Assembly (NCBI GenBank): GCA_965153355.1 | Contig: OZ231128.1 | Coordinates: 14,570,001-14,634,000, forward strand | Origin: Flaccisagitta enflata | Lineage: Eukaryota; Chaetognatha; Sagittoidea; Aphragmophora | Reading direction: 5' to 3' | DNA length: 64,000 bases | In this document: in pieces, positions 22,623 through 34,663 of the stretch | Layout of the letters: the number at the start of each line of letters is the position of its first letter | How positions within the stretch are numbered: the stretch's first letter is position 1 | Notes under the pieces: generated by a model | Database searches by the model: none | Seen by the model: the letters and a program-made list of their open reading frames with translations, nothing else | Told to the model about the DNA's origin: nothing | Position numbers and translations under genes: made by a program

Positions 22623-23146
22623 GGCTAACGTCGGCTAACTGATTTATGGGTCAGACTGAGAAAGAATGATTTTCACATTATATTTTTTGGAAAACCAAGA
22701 GTGGTGCGCGTATTAACTAGTCAGCGAGGGTTCACAAGGCCCTCTTCCATTGTTTTTAGGTTTGGGTATAGTAAGGGATATTGTTCCAGTTGTCATGTTA
22801 ATAAAAAGGCTGATTTGTAGCCTAGATCGGGATGCAATCTTAACGTTGATAAGAGAAAAGATGAAACATTTTCTGTCGCAAGCACGCGAATAAAAAAAAA
22901 ACGCTACTCCGGTCGCTCCGTCGATTTGTCTGACTGTCAGTTGATCAGTCTGTCCGTTGATGATCGATCATACTATCCCTTTCCGGTTGTATGCATGGTT
23001 TCTGCATCACTAATCCTGCCCAAATACTTAGCCTATTTTCTCACCATCCCCTGTCCATCCACATCCGACTTGGGAACTAGACAACTGTGTATCCTGCTTC
23101 TTCTCGGTTTTTATCATTCTGCATTTGACACTATGATCAATGATAC
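22623..23146. other. No gene seen
   Basis: Contains a GCGAATAAAAAAAAAACGC segment at about 22887 with GTCGCTCCGTCG words, probably another decayed element opening. No supported exon. Confidence 0.45.
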
Positions 23147-23290
23147 CTTTTTAGTCGCGGACACGCGACTCTACACTATGCCATGTCGGTCGATGGGTCC
23201 GTCACAATCTTGTATTGCGAGCGGTTTTTGCATTAATGCCCCTGCCCAACCGTCCGCGACTGTCTTTCCGTGTATACGGCCTTGTCATTT
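23147..23290 (+). mobile_element. Hairpin element copy (stem GTCGCG), shortest
   Basis: Opens TTTTTAGTCGCGGACACGCG, has almost no tetranucleotide tract, then CCTGCCCAACCGTCCGCGAC and a terminal CCGT-GT-AT-ACGG palindrome followed by CCTTGT. It may approximate the minimal element. Confidence 0.75.
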
Positions 23291-23970
23291 TGATTGGACA
23301 ATGGCTGTTTCCGAATTCGATACAATCCCACGTATTTAACATCTCACAATACCTCGCGCATCAAAAAAAAAGAAAAGAAAAAAAAAAGACGCACCTTTCC
23401 TTTCATTAATAAAACAGATAAAAAGAATGATTGAAACTTTTCTAATCACAAAATTTTTGAAGATTTTCGAAATATCTTTCAATCTGGACCAATCCCAGGT
23501 CGTTATCTCAAACGTTTTAGGAGCGAGAGCCTTCCAAAGAGAAGCTCTATTTTGCTAAAATGCTCTTTTTATATAGGGAATCTGAAAATGAAAAGGCAAA
23601 ATTTTCATTCAAACTAAAAATACCAGATTGAAACCATATGAAAATATGTTCAAAGAGCTTTTCAATGGTCACAAATTTAATTAGGTTTTATTGAAATTTG
23701 TTGCCACAAAATTGCGTCTTTTTAGATGCGTCCACGCATCTCTTTAAGACGCACTGAATACTCTAGAATTTGCTACCCGAGCTAGATAAATCATGAAAGT
23801 TACAAGATGAAATTTAATAACAATTTTTGTTTTTATGTTTTCAATTAAACTGTCAACAGCCATAATTTGCACAATTTGACTCTCATATGCCAGTTCTAAA
23901 TTCTAATCCTTTATTTTACAGCTGAAAAAATATGCAAAATTCAGTAAAAAACTTATCTTGTCAATGTCTT
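23290..23970. other. No gene; A-rich and hairpin motifs
   Basis: Around 23718-23755 the sequence CGTCTTTTTAGATGCGTCCA-CGCATC gives the GATGCG version of the element's 5' hairpin, but its 3' half is not evident. The rest looks unique. Confidence 0.5.
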
Positions 23971-23971
23971 G

Positions 23972-24116
23972 TCATTGAAAATTTTAAATTTGCATAGAAA
24001 ATCAAAATATCATCAAAACAAGAACATAGCGCGATTCCTAAAACATAAACTGAGGGCGCTATGTTCTTGTTTTAATGATATTTGGATTTTTTATGCATAT
24101 TTAAAATTTTCAGTGA
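23972..24116. repeat. Inverted repeat with ~62 bp arms
   Basis: GAAAATTTTAAATTTGCAT through AAAACAAGAACATAGCGC pairs with GCGCTATGTTCTTGTTTT through ATGCATATTTAAAATTTTC around a 22 bp loop. Possibly a MITE core. Confidence 0.75.
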
Positions 24117-24239
24117 GCAGTTACTAAACTGATTGTCGCCATTTTTTTTTCTTTTTTTAGTCTCATCAGAATCGAATTTCCTTCAATCTTTTTGCATTTT
24201 TGTCATTTGACAATGAGAGATCGATTTCCACATGTAAGT

Positions 24240-25017
<778 letters not shown>

Positions 25018-25086
25018 ACCATTATCGATCGTGTAAATTAGCAAAATCTTCATCTTTTTCAATTTCATCATCAACAACGTTACCGA

Positions 25087-25578
<492 letters not shown>

Positions 25579-26036
25579 CAAGATCGTCATCATAATTGTG
25601 ATCATCTTTATGATCATATCCACTCAAACCCGGATTGAACTTTCACTCACTTTCAAAAACAGTTTGGCAACTGAAGTCCTCATTTCATTTGCTCCGGTCA
25701 TTTGAACGTATTACTATTAGTTCTAATCCGGCTTATGATACTTGTGTTGCATTCAAGGTAATCACAGAGAGTTTTTTTGTTATGCTATCTTTGAAAAAGT
25801 GAAAGTCCAGGACGTTTTATCATATTCTAGCATTCATATACATGATTTGATATAAACATTGGTGACCATATTAATGCTAATAAACAGGGCTATCAAACCG
25901 CACCAAGCTGAGACACAAAGCGTTATTTGTTTAGATATTACATCAGATTAGATTAGATTAGATTAGATTTAGTGCCCCTAGGCCAGCGTCCGCTGGCATA
26001 GCGGGGACGACGTTCCTCTTTCTCATTGCGATGAAT

Positions 26037-29030
26037 TTAATCGTCTCTTGTTCCATTTCTTAATGTATCATCTCTTTCATCGCTCATACTTTGAGTTTGA
26101 TTTTTTCTCCATTCGTCGTAACTGTTCTTAAACGCGTTTATCAAAGTCTTGCATTTCACTGTTTCGGGCAATTCATTCCAATGCTTTGCTGCCCTGATCG
26201 TGAAAAAGTTTTTTCTCACGTCCAAACGTGCCCTTTCCAGCTGCAGGACGTTTTCCTTCCTTATTACGCCTTCATCAGTCACCATAGTCGTCATCCTTGT
26301 CGCTCTTGCCTCCTCTCCAACTTGGGTGAACCATTTATCTTTTTCCATCTTATTAAAACCCTTCAGGGTTTTAAATGTTTCAATCATGTCTCCTCTTAGT
26401 CTTCGTTCTCGAAGCGTCGTTAGTCCGGTTTCCTTCAGTCGCTCCTCGTAGTTTTTTCCTTTAACATTGGATAGCATTCTCAGCATCCTTTCTTGCACTC
26501 TTTCTAGCATTTTTATGTCACCCTCCAGCCACGGACTCCAGGCTGCCACCGAGGACTCGAGCCTTGGCCTCACGAATGTCTTATACAGCGGGATAAGCAT
26601 TTCTTTTTTTCGGTAGTGAAACGCCCGTTGAAGCTGTCCTAAGGCAAAGTTTGCGCTTTTTGCCGCCGCTGCACACTGCTTTGAAGGCTTCAAAGTGTCT
26701 TCAACCCATATTCCGAGGTCTTTTTCTTGATTTGCTTCGTCCAGCGCCACACCTTTAATGAAGTAATTGTGTTTTGGGTTTTTTCTCCCGACGTGCAATA
26801 TTTTGCATTTTTTTATATTAAATTCCATTCCCCATTTGTCCGCCCATTCCGCCAATTTGTCAATCACTTCCTGCATCTGCCTCGTGTCATCCAAGGATTC
26901 GACAATTTTGGCCACCTTCGTGTCATCGGCGTACTTTAGGATTAGCGCCATGATTACCGCCAGGTCTATATCGTCAATGAACAGGTCAAATAGAATTCCT
27001 CCTAGTACCGAACCTTGGACCACACTGCTCAAGACGTCAATCCATTCTGAGTATTCGTTGTTTACACGAACTCGCTGCTTCCGTCCCCTAAGCCAATCTC
27101 GAATCCATGCAAGCATTTTGCTGGTTATTCCCGCTTCTTCCAGCTTGACTAACAGTCGCTTGTGACTCACCTTGTCGAAGGCTTTACTGAAATCGAGATA
27201 AAGGACGTCAAACAATTTCCCTTCGTCTAACCACTTCGTTGCCACATTCAAGTAGTCCACTAGGTTCGTCTGCACCGACCGTCCGGATCTGAACTCGTGT
27301 TGAGAATCAGCCATTATATGGTTTGTTTCCACGTATTCCATTAGACTCTTTTTCACTACTCTTTCCATGATTTTTCCGATGACGTTGGTGAGACTCACCG
27401 GCCGATAATTTCCGGGTTCCGATTTTTTTCCTTTTTTGAATATAGGCGTTACGTTGGCTAACCTCCAGTCATCAGGTATGCATCCTTGGTCCATCGACAT
27501 CTGGAAAAGAAGCGTTAGCGGAAAAGTTATATCATCTCTTAGTTCTTTGATGAGCCGCGGGGGTATATTATCCGGGCCCGCCGCCAAGTCTGCTTTTAAC
27601 CCATCAACTATTTGTTTCACAATTTCCTCCGTTATTTCCACGTCCTCCATTTTAACTCCGTCTTCTCTCTGTCGCACTTCCGGGCATTCCTCTCCATCGT
27701 GAGTGAATACTGACCCATAGTATTCATTTAGCATCCGCGCCTGTTCCCTCGGTTCAACTACTACCTCTCCGTTTCCATTAATCAGCGGTCCGATTTTTAC
27801 TCTAGTTGCTTTCGCCCTGTTAACATATGCATAAAACACTTTTGGACTCGTGTTCCGGCATTGCATCACTGCTCTTTCATATGAATTTTTGCCGTTTCTT
27901 ATTTTTCTTTTAGTTTCTGTTACTTTCTTTCTGTATGCTTGTCTGTCTTTCTCTTTGTTCGAAGTCTTCCATGTTCTCCATAGTTTCTTCTTTTCTTCAA
28001 TGCATTTTTTTATGTCTATGTTCATCCAGGGCGGGTCATTGTTTTTCTTGACTTTTGTCATCGGCACATATTTTTTAATTAACCCTTCCACGCGACTTTT
28101 GAATAGCAACCATGCATCGTTAACATTTTTGCCTTTAAAGTTTTCAACCCAATCTTCTTTTCTCATCGCTTCTCGCATCTCTACGTAATTGGCACGTCCG
28201 TAATTAAGTCGCATGCCTTTCTTGTTATTTTTTATTTTCTCAATGGATATATCAAACGAGATCATGTCGTGGTCACTCTTTCCAATACAACCTTCCATTT
28301 TTACCGACCTGATAAGATCTTCTTTGTCGCATAGTATGACGTCGAGGATGTTCCCGCTTACGTGTGTGGGTTCCGTTACATGTTGCTCCATGAATCGATT
28401 TTGTGTGGCTTCTAGAAAACCGCGTCCTCTTGACCCGGCCGTTCCTCCGTCCCAGTCAATATCTGGATAATTTAGGTCGCCTATTATGATATTTGTTCCG
28501 CGCATATCATTTACCCATTCATTCAGTGCCTCATCATTCTCTCGTTTTGAGTTAGGCGAGCGGTAAATGACGTGGATTTTGACGTCTTCGCATCTATGAC
28601 GTAGATTAATTGTTATTCCTTGGTTAAAGTTCTCAGGGCTGTCTCCTTTCCATACGCACATTTCTGCTGCCGTGTACACCAATATTCCACCACCTCTTCC
28701 TCCCGCAGTATCATTTCGATCGTCCCTAGCTGCCATTTCATAGCCGTCAATCTGTAGAAATGCATCTGCGATCGTCTCGTTTGTCCATGTCTCCGTTATC
28801 GCTATAACGTCGGGTTTATTGATTGCCACAAGCGCTCTTAGTTCATCCATTTTATTACCCACACTTTGCGCATTCATAAACATCACATTCAGTTTTGTCC
28901 TCTCCTTTCCGCCCAAGACCGCCACAGCACCACTCTCCTGTCTCGCCCCCTCTGTCCTATCACCACATACTTCTCGGTGTCTCGTCCATCGTTTTTTGCT
29001 TCTTCCGTTTTTCTGTTTGCCTCTGCCCAC
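26037..29030 (-). CDS. ORF2: endonuclease-reverse transcriptase of the CR1-like element
   Basis: The 997-residue frame has an apurinic-type endonuclease in its first 260 residues: MNAQSVGNK, VIAITETW, GGRGGGILVY, GDLNYPDIDW and the SDHD triad near residue 250. The reverse transcriptase lies in the middle: NVTPIFKKG, NYRPVSLTN, LYLDFSKAFDKVSH and YADD at about residue 700 (codons at 26922-26933). The C-terminal part (ANFALGQLQRAFHYRKKE, LERVQERMLRML, RGDMIETFK) is typical of CR1/L2-like elements. Two motifs deviate: the usual QYGFR reads QHEFR and the usual PQGSVLGP reads VQGSVLGG, so activity is uncertain. The first Met is 142 bases inside the 3' end of ORF1 in another frame; reinitiation or shunting may be used. 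It makes nicked-target cDNA of its own RNA. Confidence 0.93.
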   Translation of the reverse strand: MGRGKQKNGRSKKRWTRHREVCGDRTEGARQESGAVAVLGGKERTKLNVMFMNAQSVGNKMDELRALVAINKPDVIAITETWTNETIADAFLQIDGYEMAARDDRNDTAGGRGGGILVYTAAEMCVWKGDSPENFNQGITINLRHRCEDVKIHVIYRSPNSKRENDEALNEWVNDMRGTNIIIGDLNYPDIDWDGGTAGSRGRGFLEATQNRFMEQHVTEPTHVSGNILDVILCDKEDLIRSVKMEGCIGKSDHDMISFDISIEKIKNNKKGMRLNYGRANYVEMREAMRKEDWVENFKGKNVNDAWLLFKSRVEGLIKKYVPMTKVKKNNDPPWMNIDIKKCIEEKKKLWRTWKTSNKEKDRQAYRKKVTETKRKIRNGKNSYERAVMQCRNTSPKVFYAYVNRAKATRVKIGPLINGNGEVVVEPREQARMLNEYYGSVFTHDGEECPEVRQREDGVKMEDVEITEEIVKQIVDGLKADLAAGPDNIPPRLIKELRDDITFPLTLLFQMSMDQGCIPDDWRLANVTPIFKKGKKSEPGNYRPVSLTNVIGKIMERVVKKSLMEYVETNHIMADSQHEFRSGRSVQTNLVDYLNVATKWLDEGKLFDVLYLDFSKAFDKVSHKRLLVKLEEAGITSKMLAWIRDWLRGRKQRVRVNNEYSEWIDVLSSVVQGSVLGGILFDLFIDDIDLAVIMALILKYADDTKVAKIVESLDDTRQMQEVIDKLAEWADKWGMEFNIKKCKILHVGRKNPKHNYFIKGVALDEANQEKDLGIWVEDTLKPSKQCAAAAKSANFALGQLQRAFHYRKKEMLIPLYKTFVRPRLESSVAAWSPWLEGDIKMLERVQERMLRMLSNVKGKNYEERLKETGLTTLRERRLRGDMIETFKTLKGFNKMEKDKWFTQVGEEARATRMTTMVTDEGVIRKENVLQLERARLDVRKNFFTIRAAKHWNELPETVKCKTLINAFKNSYDEWRKNQTQSMSDERDDTLRNGTRDD

Positions 29031-29896
29031 AACTCCGCATCCAATTTTCTCGCTTCTTCTCTTTGTTTGAAAGTCATGTCACTGCCGACATAGACATCCT
29101 TCCATTCAGCGATTCTTCCGAGGCGTCGCGCATTCGCTATCAACCTCGATCGTGTTTCGTCATCCGTCACTTTTACTACAATGGGTCGTGGCTTTCCACC
29201 ATCTACCTTTCTTCCAGCCCTATGCTTCACTTCGATGACGCCTGACACTTCGATTCCGATGGCATCCACCATCTCATTCACCTTTGCTGTGTCTTCCGCG
29301 ACCTTTTCTTCCTTGTCTTCTTTTTCTGACTCTTTAATTCCGTACACCACCACATTCTCGGCCTTCTCTTCCTGCTGCTTTAGCTCCGTCGCCATCTCCT
29401 TCTTCACCTCCTCTTTGGCTTTGACCATCCCGCTTTCCACCTCCTTTTCTATGTCAACAATCTGAGTGGTCACCTGGTCTGTTTTGGCTTCCATCCGCAG
29501 GATCTTCTCGGCCAAGACTTGACGCTCGAGTCGCTCAATTTGCAGCTCTTTCATGACATCCTCTGCTAATTTCTTTGCTTCTTGCGCTTCCTTCCTCGCC
29601 TCCTTCGTCTCCTGTTGTTGTTCTTTGACCAGTGCGCCATACTTATCCACTTTGCTTCGGCAACAGAAGCAAATGAATGGCGATTTTCCCTCGATGCGCA
29701 TCATCGCATCGCAGCTCTTGACAAACTCGGTGGTCATCCCCTTTACACACTTCTGATGAAACCAGTTTTCACAGACAGAACACGGGACGCTGTTTGCCTG
29801 TGATTTTCCCGTTTCTTCCATGCAGCTTCCGCATGGATGTTGAATTTTTAAGCGCGTTGCTCCCCGTCCGCCGTCTGCTCCGCGTGCTCCCATCAT
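28889..29896 (-). CDS. ORF1: PHD-finger/coiled-coil RNA-binding protein of the CR1-like element
   Basis: The 335-residue frame starts with a C4HC3 (PHD-like) zinc finger, about residues 22-78: CGSC, CSVC, HQKC and the closing CFCC. A long charged helix predicted to coil (KEARKEAQEAKKLAEDV and following) spans about 90-190. Then comes a compact domain with VVVYGIKESE, KPRPIVVKVTD, RLIANARRLG and VYVGSDMTFKQREEARKL. This last part resembles the RRM-plus-C-terminal domain of L1-type ORF1 proteins, which coat retrotransposon RNA. PHD fingers are known in ORF1 of CR1-clade elements. It precedes and overlaps ORF2. The function in the RNP is inferred from family knowledge. Confidence 0.85.
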   Translation of the reverse strand: MMGARGADGGRGATRLKIQHPCGSCMEETGKSQANSVPCSVCENWFHQKCVKGMTTEFVKSCDAMMRIEGKSPFICFCCRSKVDKYGALVKEQQQETKEARKEAQEAKKLAEDVMKELQIERLERQVLAEKILRMEAKTDQVTTQIVDIEKEVESGMVKAKEEVKKEMATELKQQEEKAENVVVYGIKESEKEDKEEKVAEDTAKVNEMVDAIGIEVSGVIEVKHRAGRKVDGGKPRPIVVKVTDDETRSRLIANARRLGRIAEWKDVYVGSDMTFKQREEARKLDAELWAEANRKTEEAKNDGRDTEKYVVIGQRGRDRRVVLWRSWAERRGQN

Positions 29897-30300
29897 CAGC
29901 GGGTATTGTTTTTTTTTTTTTTTATTTGCTCCGACACAGCGTCACAGTGACACGGCGTCTCCTCTTTTGTCGGTGTCTTTTCTTTTGACGGCGTCGACCC
30001 TGGGTGCGTCCCTTCACGGGTTTTCCCTTGTCTTTGTCTTTGTCTTTTGGGTGCGGCCCTTCACGGGTTTTCCCTTGTCTTTTGGGTGCGGCCCTTCACG
30101 GGTTAGCCCTTGTCGCCACTACTTTGTCACCGCGATTTCGTCTTTGGTCTTTTTAGAGTTTCTATTCTCGACTTTCAATCAATCTCATTTGAGAAGCTTA
30201 ATCAATTGTCGATATAATTGTTTCACAATTGTTTAGGACGTTGGCTCGTCCGCCCGAGACCGTCACACGTCTCCCAGGGCCTTCGTCTTAAGCAATTTAG
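29897..30300 (-). repeat. 5' untranslated region of the CR1-like element with tandem repeats
   Basis: The word GGGTGCG begins at 30002, 30049 and 30084 within repeats of GGGTGCGGCCCTTCACGGGT and TTTCCCTTGTC. Such repeats may carry the internal promoter. The exact outer end is not visible. Confidence 0.6.
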
Positions 30301-30489
30301 ATCTGAAACACCTAAACAAGTGAAGTAGTAGAAATTAGCTTAGTTTAATTAAGCAAATATAAGAATTTTATAATTCAATTCAAAATAACTAAAAATGTTT
30401 ATTTCAGGAAATTGATGGAAAACTTGAATACAATACAGATACGTGAAGCTTTGTTACATGTTTGTTTCGATATGCAAAATCTAAAAGAA

Positions 30490-30739
30490 CAAGGCCAACA
30501 CCTTACAGTTGCGTGCGGTTGTTAAGACCATAAGACCAAAAGGCTAGGAGACTAAAAGACTTATAGACCAAAAGACTATATGTAATTAACTGAAAATGAC
30601 TTGAAATTTCTTAAAATGACTTGAAATTACTTAAAATAATGTATAACAACGAAAAAAAGCTAAGTCTGACCAACCGACAGACGGGCTGACCGACAGACGG
30701 ACGGAGCGGGTCATAGAGTTGCGTGCACGCGACTTAAAA
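30490..30739 (-). mobile_element. Hairpin element copy (stem GTCGCGTGC)
   Basis: On the minus strand it opens TTTTAAGTCGCGTGCACGCA, has CCGTCTGTCGG units and ends with GCACGCAACTGTAAGGTG and TTGGCCTTGTT. The GCACGC near the end complements the opening GCGTGC. Confidence 0.7.
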
Positions 30740-30815
30740 TTTGAAGCTGTTAATTAGGGCTATCTATTGCCGCCAAGCAAAGATGCATAGCTCTATTTGT
30801 TTGGAGCTTACATTA

Positions 30816-31044
30816 ACAAGGCCAACACCGATATGTCGCGTGCAAGACTTACATGATGACTTAGAATGACTAAGAATGACTTAGAATGACTTAGAATACT
30901 CTTAAATGACTTAAAATGACTTAAGGAAATAGAATTGTTAAAAAAAAGTAAAAGTATGATGGTCGACAGACAGACAGACAGAACGACCAACCAACGGACG
31001 GACGGACAAAGCGGGGTGTAGAGTCGCGTGCACGCGACTAAAAA
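30816..31044 (-). mobile_element. Hairpin element copy with perfect 18 bp palindrome
   Basis: The minus-strand opening CTTTTTAGTCGCGTGCACGC and CGACTC gives AGTCGCGTGCACGCGACT, a perfect palindrome. The end carries CTTGCACGCGACATATCGG and TTGGCCTTGTT. Confidence 0.7.
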
Positions 31045-31851
31045 GAGAGGGAATGTTGATTCTCAAAAATTGCAGAAAATTGTATGAGTTGATACTCTCT
31101 TCCAAGGCATACCCTTACAGATCCAATCGGTTTCAAAACTCTACAAAGGTAATTCTAAATAATGAGCTTATAAATATAGTCATAATTTGATCAAATTTTT
31201 AATGAAATTATTCTTTTATCCCGCTTGGACTAATTTTTTTTCCAAGATAGTAATAGTACGACCTTATCATGACTGTCGCAAGGTTTGTAAAGTTTACTCT
31301 AGTCGCAGAACTCTCTTCTAAATGATTTGGCCTAACAAAGCTGCTTAAACTCTAGCCTCTAGGCAGCTTTGTTTACTTATGCTCATTTTCAGTCTCAAGC
31401 GCGTACATGCCATTTTTATCATTTTTTACGTTTATTTCTAGCGCGGTCGTTAAATCTATCCATGCTACAGGGAATTCGGAATGAAGATGAAGTATAGTTT
31501 CGACTTTGTACATATGATCATATGAGCTCAGTGAATCATTAAACGAATGCAATTTTCAAATTTACCAAATGATGAAGACATTCGTTTTTGTTTACTGACC
31601 TGAGTGACCTTCGATGGTTACTTTGTGTTGCCCTTTTGCCTCATCTATCTAGTCAAGTCTTGGCCTAAGCGTATCCGAATAATGATAACGGTTCATCTGA
31701 GAGACCTCCCATCCATCCTTCAACTCGCATTTTCTTTTTTTAACAGCGGCCTCAAAGCACTTCATAACCAATGGCAATTACACATGAAGGAATATGCATT
31801 TTCTTCTGCTGCTTCTTTCTCAGTGTCAGTTCACTCAGTTGCCATCGTGGC
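31045..31851. other. No gene or repeat recognised
   Basis: Apparently unique non-coding sequence. Confidence 0.45.
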
Positions 31852-32066
31852 TTTTTAACCGCGTGCCACGTGACTCTACACCCCGCTATGTGGGACCGTC
31901 GGTCGGTTGGTTGATGGGTCGATTGGTCGGTTGGTCCCCTTTTTGTTTTTTTGTCGTTTTGAGCTTTTTGAGCCCACTGCTCCTGCCCGAATGCTCTAGT
32001 GAACTTCTCCAGCACTGCTCCTGCCCATCCGCACGCGACTGGGGCAGCCGTGTATCCGGCCTTGTT
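31852..32066 (+). mobile_element. Hairpin element copy (stem CGCGTGC)
   Basis: Opens TTTTTAACCGCGTGCCACGT and GACTC, has GTCGGTCGGTTGG units, then CTGCCCATCCGCACGCGACT and GCCGTGTATCCGGCCTTGTT. The opening GCGTGC is complemented by GCACGC at the far end, unlike copies with GCGGAC/GTCCGC. Confidence 0.78.
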
Positions 32067-32930
32067 ACCTCCCCTCCTCGCATACCTATTTAGATGTTTA
32101 AACCATATTTCGATCCCATATCTTCAAGTTTGTATTCTTGAATTTGTTTGAGAACGTTGCTTTAGCTTTTCCTTCCATTTCTTGTCTACCAGTGTATCTG
32201 ACTGTTTGTAGAGCCCTTGTGAGACGAGCTATCTTGTCCGTTTGTCCTTTTTCACCCACACCTTGAAAACTTTTTAGTTGCTCCTCCTTCCCATCCCTAA
32301 CGCATCCCATCTCTCTTAAAGTTGAAGTTCCTTTTATCCATTGATCTAAACGAGTTGGACAACATTACATTACAACCAAAAACTTAGAATTATCAAAAAT
32401 CCATCTCAACCCTCACCATTCCTCTCATCCGTTCTATCCTTGTTTGTTTTGTTCATCCCTCCCATACAAACATTAAAACACTCATTCATAAAAAACATTC
32501 ATTCACAAAAAAACATTCACTCAAAGAGGACGCATCGTTGGCCTACTTGGCCTTGTTTTTTTCCTTTTTACTCTAGTTAGTTGGTTGTTGCTGTGTGTTC
32601 TGTCGCTCATGACGAATAAAAGATATTATTAGTCTGTTAAGTGTGCATTTCTTCTATGTTTTAAATCTCTTTCATCTAAATATCTCACCCTTTGTCTGCA
32701 ATCGCCACATTTTTCTTATCAATTGACTGTATCGTTGTCATCCTTCTTATTGATCTGTCTGCCGATCTGTCGGCCGATTCTGCCGAGTTGTACATCTTTC
32801 TCATCCGTTTGTTCCCTCTTCTTTGCAACCCAGATTAGGGTCTCTGAGGTCAGCAGTTTTTTGCGACCGAACGAGGACGAAGTTGGGCCTGGAGGCCGCC
32901 AAAGATGTTTCACGCTCACTCATGCCTGAA
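32067..32930. other. No gene seen
   Basis: Contains ACATTCATTCA repeats near 32480-32520 and GAGGACGCATCGTTGG resembling an element fragment. No supported exons. Confidence 0.45.
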
Positions 32931-32934
32931 CCAC

Positions 32935-33345
32935 AGTATGTGAGCGCAGTATGTGAGCGCAGTATGTGAGCGCAGTATGTGTTAGCGCAGTATGTGAGCG
33001 CAGTATGTGAGCGCAGAATGTCAGCGCAATGTCTTAGCGAAGTATGTTAGCGCAGTATGCTAGCGCAGTATGTGAGCGCAGTATGTGAGCGCAGTATGTG
33101 AGCGCAGTATGTTAGCGCAGTATGTTAGCGCAGTATGTTAGTGCAGTATGTGAGCGCAGTATGTGAGCGCAGTATGTGAGCGCAGTATGTGAGCGCAGTA
33201 TGTGAGCGCCATATGTTAGCGCAGTATGTTAACGCAGTATGTTAGCGCAGTATGTTAGCGCAGTATGTGAGCGCATTATGTGGGCGCAGTATGCGAGCGC
33301 AGTATGTGAGCGCAGTATTTGAGCGCAGTATGTCAGCACAGACCG
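32935..33345. repeat. 13 bp tandem repeat (GCGCAGTATGTGA)
   Basis: About 31 units in register, with GTGA/GTTA variants at the unit end grouped in blocks, e.g. TTA-type units at 33110-33150 and 33215-33265. No inverted structure or spacers. Confidence 0.95.
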
Positions 33346-34555
33346 CAATTGCATTGACACCATATGAAATAATCCACGCTCAGTCGTGAATAATTGTCGT
33401 GGGTATCGCACAGGATTGTATCACAGACAATATCATAGCGCCCTTATGTATCACAGGTCTACGGACTACAGAGGATCCTTCATAAGTAATACATGATTCA
33501 TGAATATTACATGATCAGCACTGTGAATTTGACCATGTTTTACGGTTTGTTTGGTCTAGAATGTTTGGCATGAGTGAGGTGATTCGTCTATTGTTTCCCA
33601 TCAAAAATATACTCAAGGAAACCCTGTGGCGTGTGAATATTTTGCATAATGTTTACTGATTGGGCTGGTTTGGGCGGGCCGGTATCAAAGAACAGACCTT
33701 AAGACTGTACTGAGTGAGTCGCAATGCAAGGAAGATGCCAGTTCTGACCCATCGTGCTGCTACTTAATGATTATAGGGCGGAAACGGGGTCGGAGGAGGC
33801 GGGGGGTTTGATGGGGAGGGGGGGAGGAGATAGGGGCTGAATACACAGATGAATTCTCTCTTCCTTGAGTTTAAACGTTTGCACATAGAATATCATTTTC
33901 TCAAATTGTATGCGGGCCAAGAAAAAGCGTTTATCGTAAGCAAAAAAGGAAAGAAAATCTCGCTAACAGTATTGCAAGAATCCATGAACCCAGATAAATG
34001 TAAAATGTGATTGTAAATGTAAGTGTGAATGTGAATGTAAAATGGAAAGCTGTAAAGAGGTAAACAAACAACAACCAGACATTTACGAAAAAATAATGAG
34101 AAGAATAAACATACATTAGCGTACACGTAGCATTAGAGAAATCAGAAGCCACTCTTGAAAAAAGTTGGTCTATTCAAGCAAGTTATCAACTTTGCTCTAT
34201 ATACGCGGTTCAACTTCAAAGATTAAATCTTTCATTAATTTCTATTTTCGAAATGGAGCTGAAATAAACATAGACCGCCAAAATAATGATAAAGGAGGAT
34301 AAAAACTGTTGGCGGTGTTTGTTTGTTTAGGTTGGATGCATATTTTCTAACTATTATCGCGGGAATTGATAACACTGAAAGAGTGCACTGCGCATTGTAA
34401 AGGCTATATTCACTTATTAAGTGGCACGTGCCATGACATGCCTTATGGCACACTTTTTGGCACACTTTAAGGATAAAATCTATGATAATGTTATTATGTC
34501 ATTCATGTGTCTGCATTAGCATATAAGTATATACTAGTATACCTGTACTCTTTGA
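33346..34555. other. No gene recognised
   Basis: Plain sequence with a palindrome-rich spot near 34425-34460 (GGCACGTGCC, CATGACATG). Related GTGCCATGGCGCGTGGCA words lie at 34800-34845. Confidence 0.45.
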
Positions 34556-34575
34556 AGGTCTCTCTCTCTTTTTTT

Positions 34576-34660
<85 letters not shown>
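34556..34660. repeat. (CT)n microsatellite
   Basis: CT array of about 80 bp with a T-rich lead-in. Confidence 0.95.

Positions 34661-34663
<3 letters not shown>

Larger units (their letters stand above)
25946..30300 (-). mobile_element. CR1-like non-LTR retrotransposon, apparently full length
   Basis: The unit holds an ORF1 with PHD finger and coiled coil, an overlapping ORF2 with endonuclease and reverse transcriptase, a ~90 bp 3' untranslated segment and a terminal array of TAATC units (25946-25970) in place of poly(A). Short tandem tails are typical of the CR1 clade. The left boundary is sharp at the pentamer array. The right (5') boundary is uncertain, between about 30130 and 30300. Both frames are open, so the copy may be young. 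The usual CR1 mechanism is target-primed reverse transcription. Confidence 0.85.

Noticed and set aside
32935-33345. CRISPR-like array
   Set aside because: The 13 bp units are contiguous, with no spacers, in a eukaryotic genome.
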